Shown piece by piece: positions 33,956 to 42,216 of a stretch of 64,000 nt of DNA (position 1 is its first letter; each line of letters opens with the position of its first letter). Origin of the DNA: Moorella mulderi DSM 14980. Its GTDB lineage: Bacteria > Bacillota > DSM-521 > Neomoorellales > Neomoorellaceae. The stretch lies in contig NZ_LTBC01000008.1 in NCBI RefSeq assembly GCF_001594015.1, forward strand, positions 34,976-98,975, in the 5' to 3' direction. The notes under the pieces were generated by a model. The model saw only the letters and a program-made list of their open reading frames with translations, was not told the origin of the DNA and ran no database searches. The position numbers and the translations under genes are program-made.

Positions 33956-35023
33956 TTAAGCTACCAACACCAATCCCTCTTTAACCTCTACTTCAACCTC
34001 TTGCCCTGGGACCCAGGCTGTCTTCCCCGGCATCAGCACCCGGAGGGTTTGATTGCCTACGGCTACAAAACATTCTACCTCCCGGCCCCGGTAAAAACTG
34101 CGCAGCACGCGGCCCTGAAGTCCGCCGTTGCCCCGCCAGGGTTTAAGCAGCAGGGCTTCTGGACGCAAAGCCACCTTCACCTCCTGCCCGCTGCTTATGC
34201 CTGCAGGTAAGGGCAACTGGAGAAAGGCGTCGGGATGGCCGTTTAACAAAAGCAGGCGGCCATCCGTATTTACCACCCGAGCCGGCAGGAGATTACTGCT
34301 GCCTACAAAATCAGCCACGAAGGTATTTGCAGGTCGTTCGTAGATGGCTACCGGCGTATCCAACTGCTGCAGCCTTCCCTGGCATAAAATGGCTATCCGG
34401 TCAGACATGGTGAGGGCTTCAACCTGGTCGTGGGTTACGTAAATAACAGTGGCCCCTACCCGCTCCTGGATATCCTTTATCTCCAAGCGCATCTTTTCAC
34501 GGAGCTTAGCATCCAGATTGCTCAAGGGTTCATCGAGAAGTAAGACCAGGGGCTCGGCAATAAGGGCGCGGGCCAGGGCCACCCGCTGCTGTTGCCCTCC
34601 GGAGAGCTGATGGGGATAGCGGTCTTCCAGCCCCTGCAAATCCACCAAAGCCAGCATTTTTTGTACGCGTTCCTCGATCTCCTTACGGGGGTAGCCCTTG
34701 AGCTTTAGAGGATAAGCCACGTTCTCCCGGATGCGCATATGCGGCCAGAGAGCATAGGACTGAAACACCATACCTACCTGTCGTTCCTCAGGCGGCAGGC
34801 TATAACCTCGCCCTGCCTGGCAGACGCACCGCCCGCCAATAGCAATACTACCGGTGTCCGGCTCGAGAAGCCCGGCAATGAGCCGCAGGGCCGTAGTCTT
34901 GCCGCAGCCCGATGGTCCGAGAAAGGAGAGGAACTCCCCTTTGGCCACCTCCAGGGAGAGGCCCTCAAGCACAGGGGTGCGCCCGAAGTTTTTACTTACC
35001 CCTTCCAAAACCAATTGCGCCAC
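33956..35023 (-). CDS. ABC ATPase with TOBE domain, AfuC/FbpC-like (system 2)
   Basis: The 355-residue protein has Walker A GPSGCGKTTALRLIAG, signature LSGGQQQRVALARALI, Walker B VLLLDEPLSNLD and VIYVTHDQVEALTMSDR, then a TOBE tail (VKVALRPEALLLKPW). It is clearly paralogous to the ATPase at 28815-29978. It follows the permease gene by 12 bp and is followed by the isomerase-like gene. Confidence 0.9.
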   Translation of the reverse strand: MAQLVLEGVSKNFGRTPVLEGLSLEVAKGEFLSFLGPSGCGKTTALRLIAGLLEPDTGSIAIGGRCVCQAGRGYSLPPEERQVGMVFQSYALWPHMRIRENVAYPLKLKGYPRKEIEERVQKMLALVDLQGLEDRYPHQLSGGQQQRVALARALIAEPLVLLLDEPLSNLDAKLREKMRLEIKDIQERVGATVIYVTHDQVEALTMSDRIAILCQGRLQQLDTPVAIYERPANTFVADFVGSSNLLPARVVNTDGRLLLLNGHPDAFLQLPLPAGISSGQEVKVALRPEALLLKPWRGNGGLQGRVLRSFYRGREVECFVAVGNQTLRVLMPGKTAWVPGQEVEVEVKEGLVLVA

Positions 35024-35035
35024 TTCTATCTCACC

Positions 35036-36724
35036 TCAAAACCCAGTATCCACCTTGGCCATCCGTCGGAACAAAAAGTAGACAGTGAGCACCAGGACGA
35101 TAGTCACTACCGCCAGGGCGGCAGTAGCTGGGACGCTGCCAGCCTCCTGGAGGTTAAATACCGCCACCCCCAGAGTTTCGTTCCCCACTGACCAGAGAAG
35201 CACGGAAACAGTAAGCTCGTGCATGGCCGGGATCAGCACCAAAAACCACCCCGCCATCAGCCCCGGCCAGGCCAAAGGCACAATGATATCTCGCATGGCC
35301 TGCCACCAGCGCGCCCCGCTCAGGCGGGCAGCTTCCTCCAGGCTACCAGCTACCTGGCTGAGGGTGGCTGCGGTGCTACGGACTGGGAAAATAAGATAAC
35401 GAATTATATAAGCTAGAAGGATAATCCAGAGGGTGTTGTAGAGCCGCCAGCCTGTCAGGGGTAAAGGCTGACTGTAAGTTATGATCATGGCCAGGGCCAC
35501 TACTGTCCCAGGTACATTATTGGGCAGGCTGGAGAGAAATTCCAGAAAAGACCGCTGCCGCCACCCGCTTTTTAAGGACACATAGGCCGTGATCCCGCCT
35601 AGGATCATAGCCAGGGTAGCCCCGGCCAGGGCTAAAATAGCGCTGTTGAAAAGGGCCCTTTGCGCCACCGGCATACCGCAGAGAACATAGCGATAGTGCT
35701 CCAAGGTCAGATTGTCCGGCACCGGTTCTAATCCATAGGCCCTGATAAAGGAAGTCAACAAAATAGCCAGGACCGGCGCCAAGGAAAAACATAGAACAAA
35801 AAGGGCAACCGCCAAGGCAAGGGGCCGACGCCAACAGCGCAAGGGGATGGTGCTGGCACCCCCACCTTTACCGATGATTACGGCGTAGTTCTTGCCCCGC
35901 ATCACCAGGTTGGCTCCCAACAGGCTAGCCCCTGCAAGGAGGCCCAAGATTACGGAAAGGGCCGCTGCCAGGGCCAAGTGATTGCTAAGGCTGGCATTTT
36001 TGATGAGGTCATAGATCCAGGTAGTAAGTACATAGCACCCCTCGGAAAAACCCAGGGTAGCTGGCACCCCGAAGTTGGAGATCGTGTAGGAGAAGACTAA
36101 AATTGCCCCGTTTAATATGGCAGGCGTCATCAACGGCAGGGTAACGTCCCGCTGCACCCTCCAGTGGGTAGCTCCAGCAACCCGGGCTGCCTCTTCCAAG
36201 GTAGTATCAATACGACCAAAAGCCCCAATGGAAGTGAGATAAACCAGGGGGTAACTGTGCATAACCAGCACCAAAATTATCCCTCCCCACCCATAGATAT
36301 TGACAATGGGCTCTTCGCTACCGCTAAAAGCCTGGTAGAGTTTATTAAGGTAGCCAACCGGCCCCAAAAGCTGGGTCCAGGCAAAGGCGCCGATAAAGGG
36401 AGGGATCAAGTAAGGAAGCAATAACCAGGGTTTAAACCACTCCTTGCCAGGGAGGTCCGTCCTGGCCACCAGCCAGGCGAGAATAGTGCCGACAGCGGTG
36501 GCCAGGACGGTAACCACAATACCAACACTCAGGGTATTACCCAGGGCTATATAGTTGGCGGGTTGGGTAGCAATCTGGCGATAGTTCTCCAGGGAGAGAT
36601 GGGCATCATAGATGAAGCTTTCTCCCAAAAGGCGCAGCAAGGGATAACCGGCCATCAAACCCAGAATGAGAATGAGGATGAGGCCTTTTAAAGGCTGTCC
36701 TCGTAACAAGTTTTTCCAGCGCAA
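35036..36724 (-). CDS. Fused ABC permease, AfuB/FbpB-like (system 2)
   Basis: The 562-residue double permease has two halves with the coupling loops LEEAARVAGATHWRVQRDV and LEEAARLSGARWWQAMRDI. Length, order and topology match the system 1 permease, which suggests duplication of a whole three-gene unit followed by divergence. Confidence 0.9.
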   Translation of the reverse strand: MRWKNLLRGQPLKGLILILILGLMAGYPLLRLLGESFIYDAHLSLENYRQIATQPANYIALGNTLSVGIVVTVLATAVGTILAWLVARTDLPGKEWFKPWLLLPYLIPPFIGAFAWTQLLGPVGYLNKLYQAFSGSEEPIVNIYGWGGIILVLVMHSYPLVYLTSIGAFGRIDTTLEEAARVAGATHWRVQRDVTLPLMTPAILNGAILVFSYTISNFGVPATLGFSEGCYVLTTWIYDLIKNASLSNHLALAAALSVILGLLAGASLLGANLVMRGKNYAVIIGKGGGASTIPLRCWRRPLALAVALFVLCFSLAPVLAILLTSFIRAYGLEPVPDNLTLEHYRYVLCGMPVAQRALFNSAILALAGATLAMILGGITAYVSLKSGWRQRSFLEFLSSLPNNVPGTVVALAMIITYSQPLPLTGWRLYNTLWIILLAYIIRYLIFPVRSTAATLSQVAGSLEEAARLSGARWWQAMRDIIVPLAWPGLMAGWFLVLIPAMHELTVSVLLWSVGNETLGVAVFNLQEAGSVPATAALAVVTIVLVLTVYFLFRRMAKVDTGF

Positions 36725-36745
36725 AGTTCATCACCGCAACTTACC

Positions 36746-37789
36746 TTAATTCGTAAAGATCCTGGTAAACTGTTCTACTAGTTGGGTCTTATTCTTTTTA
36801 ATAAAAACAGGGTCGCTTTTCATGGCTTTTAGCTCTGAGAGAGAAGGTATACCAGCAGGGGGTTTTACATCCGTGCGCACGGGCACCACGCTCTGGTTCT
36901 CGGCCATAAACTGTTGGCACTCCCTGGAAATTACATAGTTAAGAAAAACCTCTCCGCCTCGGGGGTTAGGAGAATCTTTCAATAGGGTTACGGGGCTGGC
37001 TACCATTACCAGGCCCTCCGCCGGAACCACATAGTCGATGGGCGAACCCTTATCGCGCAAGTTCTTGACCTGATAATCAAGGGCTACCGCCAAGTGCAAT
37101 TCACCCGTAGCCACCTTTTGCACCGCCTCGCTATTGTTCTTCAATTGCACACCACCGTTGGACCGCATATCCTCAAAAAACTTCCAGCCAAAATCTGAGT
37201 GATTGACCAGGGAACCTACGGCATAGAGGGCGGAGCCGGAACTGGCCGGAGTGGGTATCCCGATCTTGCCCTTATGGGCCTGGCTTAACAGATCCTTCCA
37301 GCTGGTGGGTGGTGGACTTACCAGTTTGGTGTTATAAGCCAGAACCATGTTTATCAGGCGGGAGCCGTAGTAGTAGCCGCTGGGGTCTTTAAGGTTAGCT
37401 GGAATGTTGCTCGCTTCCGGGGAGTTATAGGTGCGGAGCAAACCCTTCTCTTTTAAGTCTTCAGCCGCTGTAGTTTCCGCTATCCAGGCCACGTCGGCAT
37501 GTACGGCACCGGCCCTGGCCTCGGTTTCGATTTTGGCAATGACTTCAGGGGTACCAGCTCGGTAAATTTTTAGCGTAAGCTGCGGGTATTTTTGTTGAAA
37601 GCGCGACACCAGTTCATTGATCAGGTCTTCCGGTACCGAAGTATAGATATTGACTACACCTTTGGCTTCCGCCACTTCGAGGGCATTGCTGTTAGGCTTA
37701 GACTGCTCCCGGGCCGGCTGGCCGCCACAGGCTGCCAGTTGCAGGCTTAAAACCAAAACCAGTAGAAAAAACTTCATTTTATTAAACAT
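36746..37789 (-). CDS. Substrate-binding lipoprotein, AfuA/FbpA family (system 2)
   Basis: The 347-residue protein has a lipobox (LSLQLAACGG) and the same core as system 1: VVNIYTSVPEDLINELVSRF, DVAWIAETTAAEDLKEKG and IDYVVPAEGLVMVASPVTLL. The ferric tandem-tyrosine motif is not seen; the equivalent region is LAVALDYQVKNLRDKGSP. An A/T-rich dyad (AACAAAAATTTTTTGAAA on the minus strand, 37804-37821) lies just upstream and may be an operator. Confidence 0.87.
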   Translation of the reverse strand: MFNKMKFFLLVLVLSLQLAACGGQPAREQSKPNSNALEVAEAKGVVNIYTSVPEDLINELVSRFQQKYPQLTLKIYRAGTPEVIAKIETEARAGAVHADVAWIAETTAAEDLKEKGLLRTYNSPEASNIPANLKDPSGYYYGSRLINMVLAYNTKLVSPPPTSWKDLLSQAHKGKIGIPTPASSGSALYAVGSLVNHSDFGWKFFEDMRSNGGVQLKNNSEAVQKVATGELHLAVALDYQVKNLRDKGSPIDYVVPAEGLVMVASPVTLLKDSPNPRGGEVFLNYVISRECQQFMAENQSVVPVRTDVKPPAGIPSLSELKAMKSDPVFIKKNKTQLVEQFTRIFTN

Positions 37790-37919
37790 GATCTCTTCCT
37801 CCGTTTCAAAAAATTTTTGTTAGTACTAGACAATATTTTCCCTTTCCCTAAGCGCAACCCGATTACCGCCAACTCGCCTTCGCCAACACCTCCTCCTATT
37901 TAGTTTTATTAGCTTCGTT

Positions 37920-38789
37920 TTACTCTTCCAAGAGTATGGCTTGATGCAGGTTATGCAGCTTTTCCAGACGCTCCATGTGCTCCAATGTTTCTTCTTTACG
38001 GGCTAGGGCCACTCCTACGGCTAGGGCGTTGGCTACCACCATAGGAAGCGCCAGAGAATTGAGTTCCCCCACCGGTCCTCTTTTAGCTACCAGGGTTACG
38101 GTAGCCCGCCTTCCCAGGGGAGACGCCAGGCTCTCGGTTATGGCCACCGAAGGAGCGTTTTGCACTCGACTCCATTCCAGTGCGGCAACAAGCTCCGGGT
38201 AGATGCGGAAAAAGCCGAGGGTCACCAGGGTATCCTCTCCTTTCAGGCCTGCCAGTTGTTCTAACATGGAACTGCCGCCCGCAGTCAGACTCTCTACCAG
38301 TAGCCCGCTCCTGCGCAAGCGGAACTCCAAAAAATAAACCAAGCTCTTAGAAATGCCCATTCCGGCCAGGAATACCTTGCGGGCACTGCTAACAAAATTC
38401 ACGGCCTTCTTAAAATCCTCTTCGGCATTCACCCCTACGAAGGCCCGGAGGTGCTCGGCATCTTCCTGGACGGCCATGGCTAAGGAAAAGGCATCGGTGC
38501 TGCGTTTAGTAATGGTCTGGCTCATCTTAACCTGGGGCGTGAGACGGCGGCGCAGGATTTGCTGGATGCCCTGCTGGAACTGGGCATAGCTGGCATATCC
38601 CAGGTGACGGGCCAGACGGCTCAGAGTGGACTCACTCACCTGTATGACCTCACCCAGTTGGGAAATACTCAAAAAGGCGGCGTCCTCATAATTGTCCAGG
38701 ATAAACCTCGCTATCTTCTGCTCGCTGGGGCTTAGCTCATCGTAGTGGCTTTTCAACAATCTTTCCAAATCTAGTTGATCTTGAGCCAT
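37920..38789 (-). CDS. RpiR/MurR-family transcriptional regulator
   Basis: The 289-residue protein has an N-terminal HTH (LSPSEQKIARFILDNYEDAA, then SISQLGEVIQVSESTLSRLA) and a C-terminal SIS domain (VFLAGMGISKSLVYFLEFRL). SIS domains bind phosphosugars, so this regulator probably reads a sugar phosphate. It is upstream of, and co-directional with, transporter system 2 and the isomerase-like gene. A perfect palindrome lies 39 bp before its start. Confidence 0.9.
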   Translation of the reverse strand: MAQDQLDLERLLKSHYDELSPSEQKIARFILDNYEDAAFLSISQLGEVIQVSESTLSRLARHLGYASYAQFQQGIQQILRRRLTPQVKMSQTITKRSTDAFSLAMAVQEDAEHLRAFVGVNAEEDFKKAVNFVSSARKVFLAGMGISKSLVYFLEFRLRRSGLLVESLTAGGSSMLEQLAGLKGEDTLVTLGFFRIYPELVAALEWSRVQNAPSVAITESLASPLGRRATVTLVAKRGPVGELNSLALPMVVANALAVGVALARKEETLEHMERLEKLHNLHQAILLEE

Positions 38790-38827
38790 ACTTAAACTTG
38801 TCCTCCCTGTATTTCACGACCAAATAC

Positions 38828-38851
38828 TTTATGAAAAATTTTTTTCATAAA
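38828..38851. promoter_or_regulatory. Palindrome upstream of the RpiR-type gene, likely operator
   Basis: TTTATGAAAAA and TTTTTCATAAA are perfect inverted repeats separated by TT. TGAAA/TTTCA half-sites are a common RpiR operator style. Autoregulation is inferred. Confidence 0.6.
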
Positions 38852-38972
38852 AGAATATAGCATATCCATGTTAAAAAATTAGGAAACCAAGGTTAATTTT
38901 AGGTAAAAGAAGATTAAATAATCGCGAGGCGTGGGATGCTTACGCGAAGCCTTGAGGAAGGCGCGATGAACG

Positions 38973-39660
38973 TTATAAGGAGACGGCAGGGTTCGGCCTC
39001 AAGGTCCATTTGAAAGTCGATTTTCTTGAAGAGAACCACCGGGGGTCCCTGGCTTCGGTTACTGGGTCCACCACCTCAATGTGGCGTTCTTCCATGCCTT
39101 TACAGATGGGGCCGGCGCCATAGCAATGGTCCCCTATCATACGCTGGGGCCGCCGGTCCTCGGGTTGCTGGTCAATGAGGTCTTTGGCCACCTGGCCGTC
39201 GTAGATGTTACCGGGGGTTACTTCCACCGCGCCAATGAACTCGAACTCCTGAACCATGGCAATATGAGTCTTATACCCGTTGAAGGTACGGGCCGCTGAT
39301 TTTCTACCATGGCGCATATCGTGATCGACCGTGGAGATGAGCCGATCTTCAGCTACACCCATTTTGATTTGAAATTCTTTACCGTCTGCCTTGGGGTCGA
39401 TATCCTGGAAGGTGACCTTTTCTAAGATAGTCCGGAGCTTTGGTTCGGTTTCCGTGAGGGGAAGGGTGGCCGTCACCTCCAGCACCCGCAGGGCATCGTT
39501 AACTAAATCGTTGAGAAGCGCTTCCCGGGCCTCAGCATTACTCCAGTCAATGGCCGGTTTCTTCCTCTCCTGGTAATTCAGTTTCAGCCCGGCAAGAAGC
39601 TGGGAATCAAAGTCGGCTTTCCTGGTCAGGGAGTGCAGCAACTTGCGGATAGCGGTACGA
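38973..39660 (-). pseudogene. IS1182-family transposase fragment
   Basis: The middle of an IS1182-type DDE transposase is readable: KADGKEFQIKMGVAEDRLIS, TVDHDMRHGRKSAARTFNGY and EFIGAVEVTPGNIYDGQVAK, then GDHCYGAG. Both ends are gone; residues before about 55 in the open frame (a cysteine/phenylalanine-rich stretch) are not transposase. The rest of the frame to 39836 is noise. Confidence 0.8.
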
Positions 39661-39868
39661 ATAAGGGTATAGGTGTTCTGCAAAGAAAAATGGTAGTAAA
39701 TAAGGAGGTGGGCCTGGGAGAAAAAATTCCAGAGGCACTCGAGAATAAATCTTAGGGAATACTGGTAATACGGCAGGAGGAAAGAAGGCAAGAGGGAAAA
39801 GGTATGCCAACACGAGACGCACAAAAAGCGGCACATGGAAAGCCGTAGCCAATTCTCCGAGTTACTAA

Positions 39869-40012
39869 TGGCATTACGCCAGTAAAGCCAATCTCACCTC
39901 TAAACCGTTATTAGAAAGAAAGGAGTTTCTCCAGAAGGTAATTAAGTCCAGTTGCCACCTTCAAGTCATAGACTTTGTTGATGAAAACGGTCAGGCCCTT
40001 TTTGAAGGATGA
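39869..40012 (+). pseudogene. Short orphan coding-like fragment
   Basis: A frame without a start reads KPLLERKEFLQKVIKSSCHL, QVIDFVDENGQALFEG, then stop. It looks protein-like but matches nothing I know. Flanked by transposase debris, it is probably the tail of a broken gene. The remainder of 39661-40020 holds nothing recognisable. Confidence 0.3.
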
Positions 40013-40020
40013 CAACTTTT

Positions 40021-40161
40021 CTACCACCATATTTCTCCAGCGGTTAAGGATGGGTGAATACCGTATTCAGAGGATAACTGGGAAACAGACTCCTCCTCTT
40101 TAAGAATTTCCAGCACAACTTTTGCTTTAAAATCAGTTGGATATTTTTTCCGTACGCTCAT
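40021..40161 (-). pseudogene. IS3-family OrfA N-terminal fragment
   Basis: From ATG 40161 the frame reads MSVRKKYPTDFKAKVVLEIL, then KEEESVSQLSSEYGIHPS, the usual start of an IS3-type OrfA with its first HTH. It stops after about 46 residues; no OrfB remains. Confidence 0.75.
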
Positions 40162-40207
40162 TTGACGCTTAGGACCCCCTGTTTTTGTGTCTAGCTTTCT
40201 GGGTCCA

Positions 40208-40345
40208 TTATATTTTTTCGTACTCCCTGGCTTTAAACTGTGGTGGATTGGTCTCTTTAAGATACTTCCTGACGGTATTCCTGGATACACCCACTGTCCA
40301 GGCTATTTTCTTGATGCTTACCCTCTGGGCATGCAGTGCCTTGAT
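40208..40345 (-). pseudogene. IS21-family IstA N-terminal fragment
   Basis: The frame IKALHAQRVSIKKIAWTVGV, then SRNTVRKYLKETNPPQF, is the HTH region of an IS21 IstA transposase. It has no start codon in frame (a stop lies just upstream) and ends within 46 codons. Confidence 0.7.
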
Positions 40346-40459
40346 GGGCTACCATTTGTACATGCTGACTACCTCTTTTGTCTCCCCCTCTCGAGGGAGA
40401 TTTTATCATAAGGTGGGTCAGTTTTACTTGACGATTGGGGGTCAATTCTATTTTACGAT

Positions 40460-40511
40460 CTACAAAGACCATCCCGGATATAAGGATATTAGTATCGAGC
40501 ATTATCCTCAT
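40460..40511 (-). pseudogene. VapC PIN toxin, N-terminal stub
   Basis: After the antitoxin, overlapping its end by 4 bp, the frame starts MRIMLDTNILISGMVF, the typical PIN-domain opening with its first aspartate. After about 17 residues it passes into unrelated sequence joined to the IS21 fragment. The toxin is dead. Confidence 0.75.
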
Positions 40512-40780
40512 TGGCCTTCACCATAAAGCTCTTTCACAAGGCGCTCGCGTACTGTGGCTATTTGTTCATCCAGTTCCTCCCTGGTAAACCCTTTTTCCCG
40601 GGCCTCAACCTCAAGCTCCTTAAAAATAAGGTCTAAAGGGGAAACCGGTTCCAAGACGACTTTGTTACCATCGACATAAATACGCAGTCTGGTATTCTGG
40701 TTGATCTGGAGTTTTTCCCGCATTTCTTTGGGTATAGTTACCTGGCTGCGTTCAGTAGGTTTGATGAATTGTTCTTCCAT
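40508..40780 (-). CDS. AbrB/MazE-type antitoxin, orphaned
   Basis: The 90-residue protein has an N-terminal AbrB swapped-hairpin domain (SQVTIPKEMREKLQINQNTR, then LRIYVDGNKVVLEPV) and a charged helical tail (EVEAREKGFTREELDEQIAT) that would hold a PIN toxin. The partner toxin is truncated by insertion debris, so the antitoxin may persist only as a DNA-binding repressor. Confidence 0.85.
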   Translation of the reverse strand: MEEQFIKPTERSQVTIPKEMREKLQINQNTRLRIYVDGNKVVLEPVSPLDLIFKELEVEAREKGFTREELDEQIATVRERLVKELYGEGQ

Positions 40781-40901
40781 AAGTAAGCCTCCTTTCTTCT
40801 TTAAATATGATACTAGGAATACTTACCGTAAGCAATAATGGCGTGTAAAAACATGCTAATTACTGTTAAATTTGGCGCCAATAAGCTATAACATTAAATT
40901 C

Positions 40902-40943
40902 TTGACAAAATTTGACCTTATTTTGACCAAATTTGACTTTGAC
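40902..40943 (+). promoter_or_regulatory. Phased TTGAC repeats upstream of hsp20
   Basis: TTGAC occurs at 40902, 40912, 40923, 40933 and 40939. The first four are one helical turn apart (10, 11 and 10 bp), on the same face of the DNA. The last one is the -35 box. The others may be activator or repressor sites. Confidence 0.55.
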
Positions 40944-40967
40944 TTTACCTGACTATCTTCTTAAAAT
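40939..40967 (+). promoter_or_regulatory. hsp20 promoter
   Basis: TTGACT (40939-40944) and TAAAAT (40962-40967) are 17 bp apart, about 40 bp before the hsp20 ATG. No CIRCE inverted repeat is present. Confidence 0.7.
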
Positions 40968-41008
40968 AAAAGTGAAACTACAATAAAACTTAAAGGGGGT
41001 ATGGTACA

Positions 41009-41455
41009 ATGTTTGGGCTGATACCTTTTTATGGCAGGAGAAAAAGCTTGAGGCCAATATTCTCTGATGTCGAGAATTTCATGGAACGGGTGTTTAACGA
41101 AGACTTGTTTTGGGTCCCTGTATTCGGACAACCCTTTAAGGCAGACGTCAAGGAAACAGAACATGAGTATATTGTGGAAGCTGAATTGCCGGGAATAGAA
41201 AAAGAAAATATTATAATTACTTATGACGATGGTGCGCTCAATATTTCTGTCAAACAGGATACAATTATCGATGAAACAAGGGAAAACTTCATTCGCAAAG
41301 AGCGGAGGAGTGGCAGCATTGAGCGCAGATTTTTCCTGGAAGGCGTGGAAGAAGAAAAAATTTCCGCTACTTACAAAAACGGCCTGTTAACAGTAAAACT
41401 GCCAAAGAAAGAAGCAGGGTTAAAACGCGGCAAACATATTCCTATTGAAGATTGA
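41009..41455 (+). CDS. Small heat shock protein, Hsp20 family
   Basis: The 148-residue protein has an alpha-crystallin domain from about residue 42 (FKADVKETEHEYIVEAELPG) to the conserved C-terminal NGLLTVKLPKKE, then an IPIED tail in place of the usual IxI motif. It binds unfolding proteins. AAAGGGGGT lies upstream of the ATG at 41009. A terminator follows at 41508. Confidence 0.93.
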   Translation: MFGLIPFYGRRKSLRPIFSDVENFMERVFNEDLFWVPVFGQPFKADVKETEHEYIVEAELPGIEKENIIITYDDGALNISVKQDTIIDETRENFIRKERRSGSIERRFFLEGVEEEKISATYKNGLLTVKLPKKEAGLKRGKHIPIED

Positions 41456-41908
41456 TACCCATGACTTAATGTGGGGTACAACTCCCTAAGCTCTTCATTT
41501 TCTTATATAGAGGCGGTTCTCTTCAATAAGGGAACCGCCTCTAGTATTATACATTATTGAGAGCGTCTTTATCAATAAAGCCAGGTAGTATATTTTTTGT
41601 TGTGCAGCATACTTAACAACATGATACTTCTGCTTACGCCATCAAATTAAACTTTACCCCTCGAAGTCCCACTTTGCCTCAACAGAATTGCCGGTGAAAA
41701 TTACTCAAAAATTCCCCGAGTTAAGGGTTTATATAATTATGAAAGCCTCTTGTCGTTTCTAATAACCAAATGTTGGTTGTTCTAGTGTCTATAATTCATG
41801 ACTACCGGCCCTGGAGGTTGCAGGTGAACAAAATGCGAACAGCTTCCTGTTTCTCCCTACAGGAAGCTGTTCACGGCATTTTAAACCCTTGCAACTGCTT
41901 AACTATCC
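41456..41908. other. Right end of the tRNA-Val island, no gene
   Basis: After the hsp20 terminator the stretch is A+T-rich with a small dyad (AACCAA-ATG-TTGGTT near 41767). From about 41796 (AATTCATGAC) it matches the integrase 3' end and flank at 22975-23090, including a 14-bp stem hairpin at 41837-41872. Only the last codons of that integrase remain. Confidence 0.6.
41508..41552 (+). terminator. hsp20 terminator
   Basis: GAGGCGGTTC (41510-41519) pairs with GAACCGCCTC (41532-41541), followed by TAGTATTAT. The stem is strong and the T-tract imperfect. Confidence 0.75.
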
Positions 41909-41983
41909 TGGTGGGCACGGCAGGGATTGAACCTGCGACCTCTTGAATGTGAGTCAAGCGCTCTCCCACTGAGCTACGCGCCC
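41909..41983 (-). tRNA. tRNA-Val (anticodon CAC)
   Basis: The 75-nt cloverleaf has acceptor GGGCGCG/CGTGCCC, anticodon loop CTCACAT, GGTTCAATC in the T-arm and an encoded CCA. It is the insertion target of the island on its left and the second tRNA of a two-gene transcript. Confidence 0.96.
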
Positions 41984-41995
41984 ATAAGAATTCTT

Positions 41996-42071
<76 letters not shown>

Positions 42072-42091
42072 TTCCCCTTGATGCAGATTTT

Positions 42092-42120
42092 ATTATAATC
42101 TTTTAGCATAAGCCTGTCAA
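42092..42120 (-). promoter_or_regulatory. Promoter of the tRNA-Ala/tRNA-Val operon
   Basis: Minus-strand TTGACA (42120-42115) and TATAAT (42097-42092) are 17 bp apart, about 20 bp before the first tRNA. Confidence 0.9.
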
Positions 42121-42216
42121 GCCGAAGCTGAATCGATGCTAAATTTTACATCTTTTACCATTACCAGCAGGATTTAACCCTTCCCTGGCGAATATTATGC
42201 CCGGGGAGGGAAAAAA

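Larger units (their letters stand above)
23073..41956. mobile_element. 18.8-kb genomic island bounded by tRNA-Val(CAC) repeats
   Basis: The tRNA-Val 3' half at 23073-23137 recurs inside the intact gene at the right, 18,819 bp away. The interior is rich in transposase fragments, truncated genes and G+C-rich imports. Outside the left repeat lies an integrase-plus-hairpin relic; inside the right end the same hairpin remains, with only the last codons of an integrase (AATTCATGAC). This suggests two related elements stacked at one tRNA. Genes such as the ABC systems may be native DNA caught by later rearrangement. Confidence 0.6.

Noticed and set aside
28815..37789. Ferric iron transport (fbpABC) for the two ABC systems
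   Set aside because: Family similarity alone suggests it, but the tandem tyrosine motif is not found and the context is phosphosugar-like, so iron symbols were not assigned.
39660..39852. N-terminal part of the frame overlapping the IS1182 fragment
   Set aside because: The cysteine/phenylalanine-rich stretch does not resemble any IS1182 transposase N-terminus.
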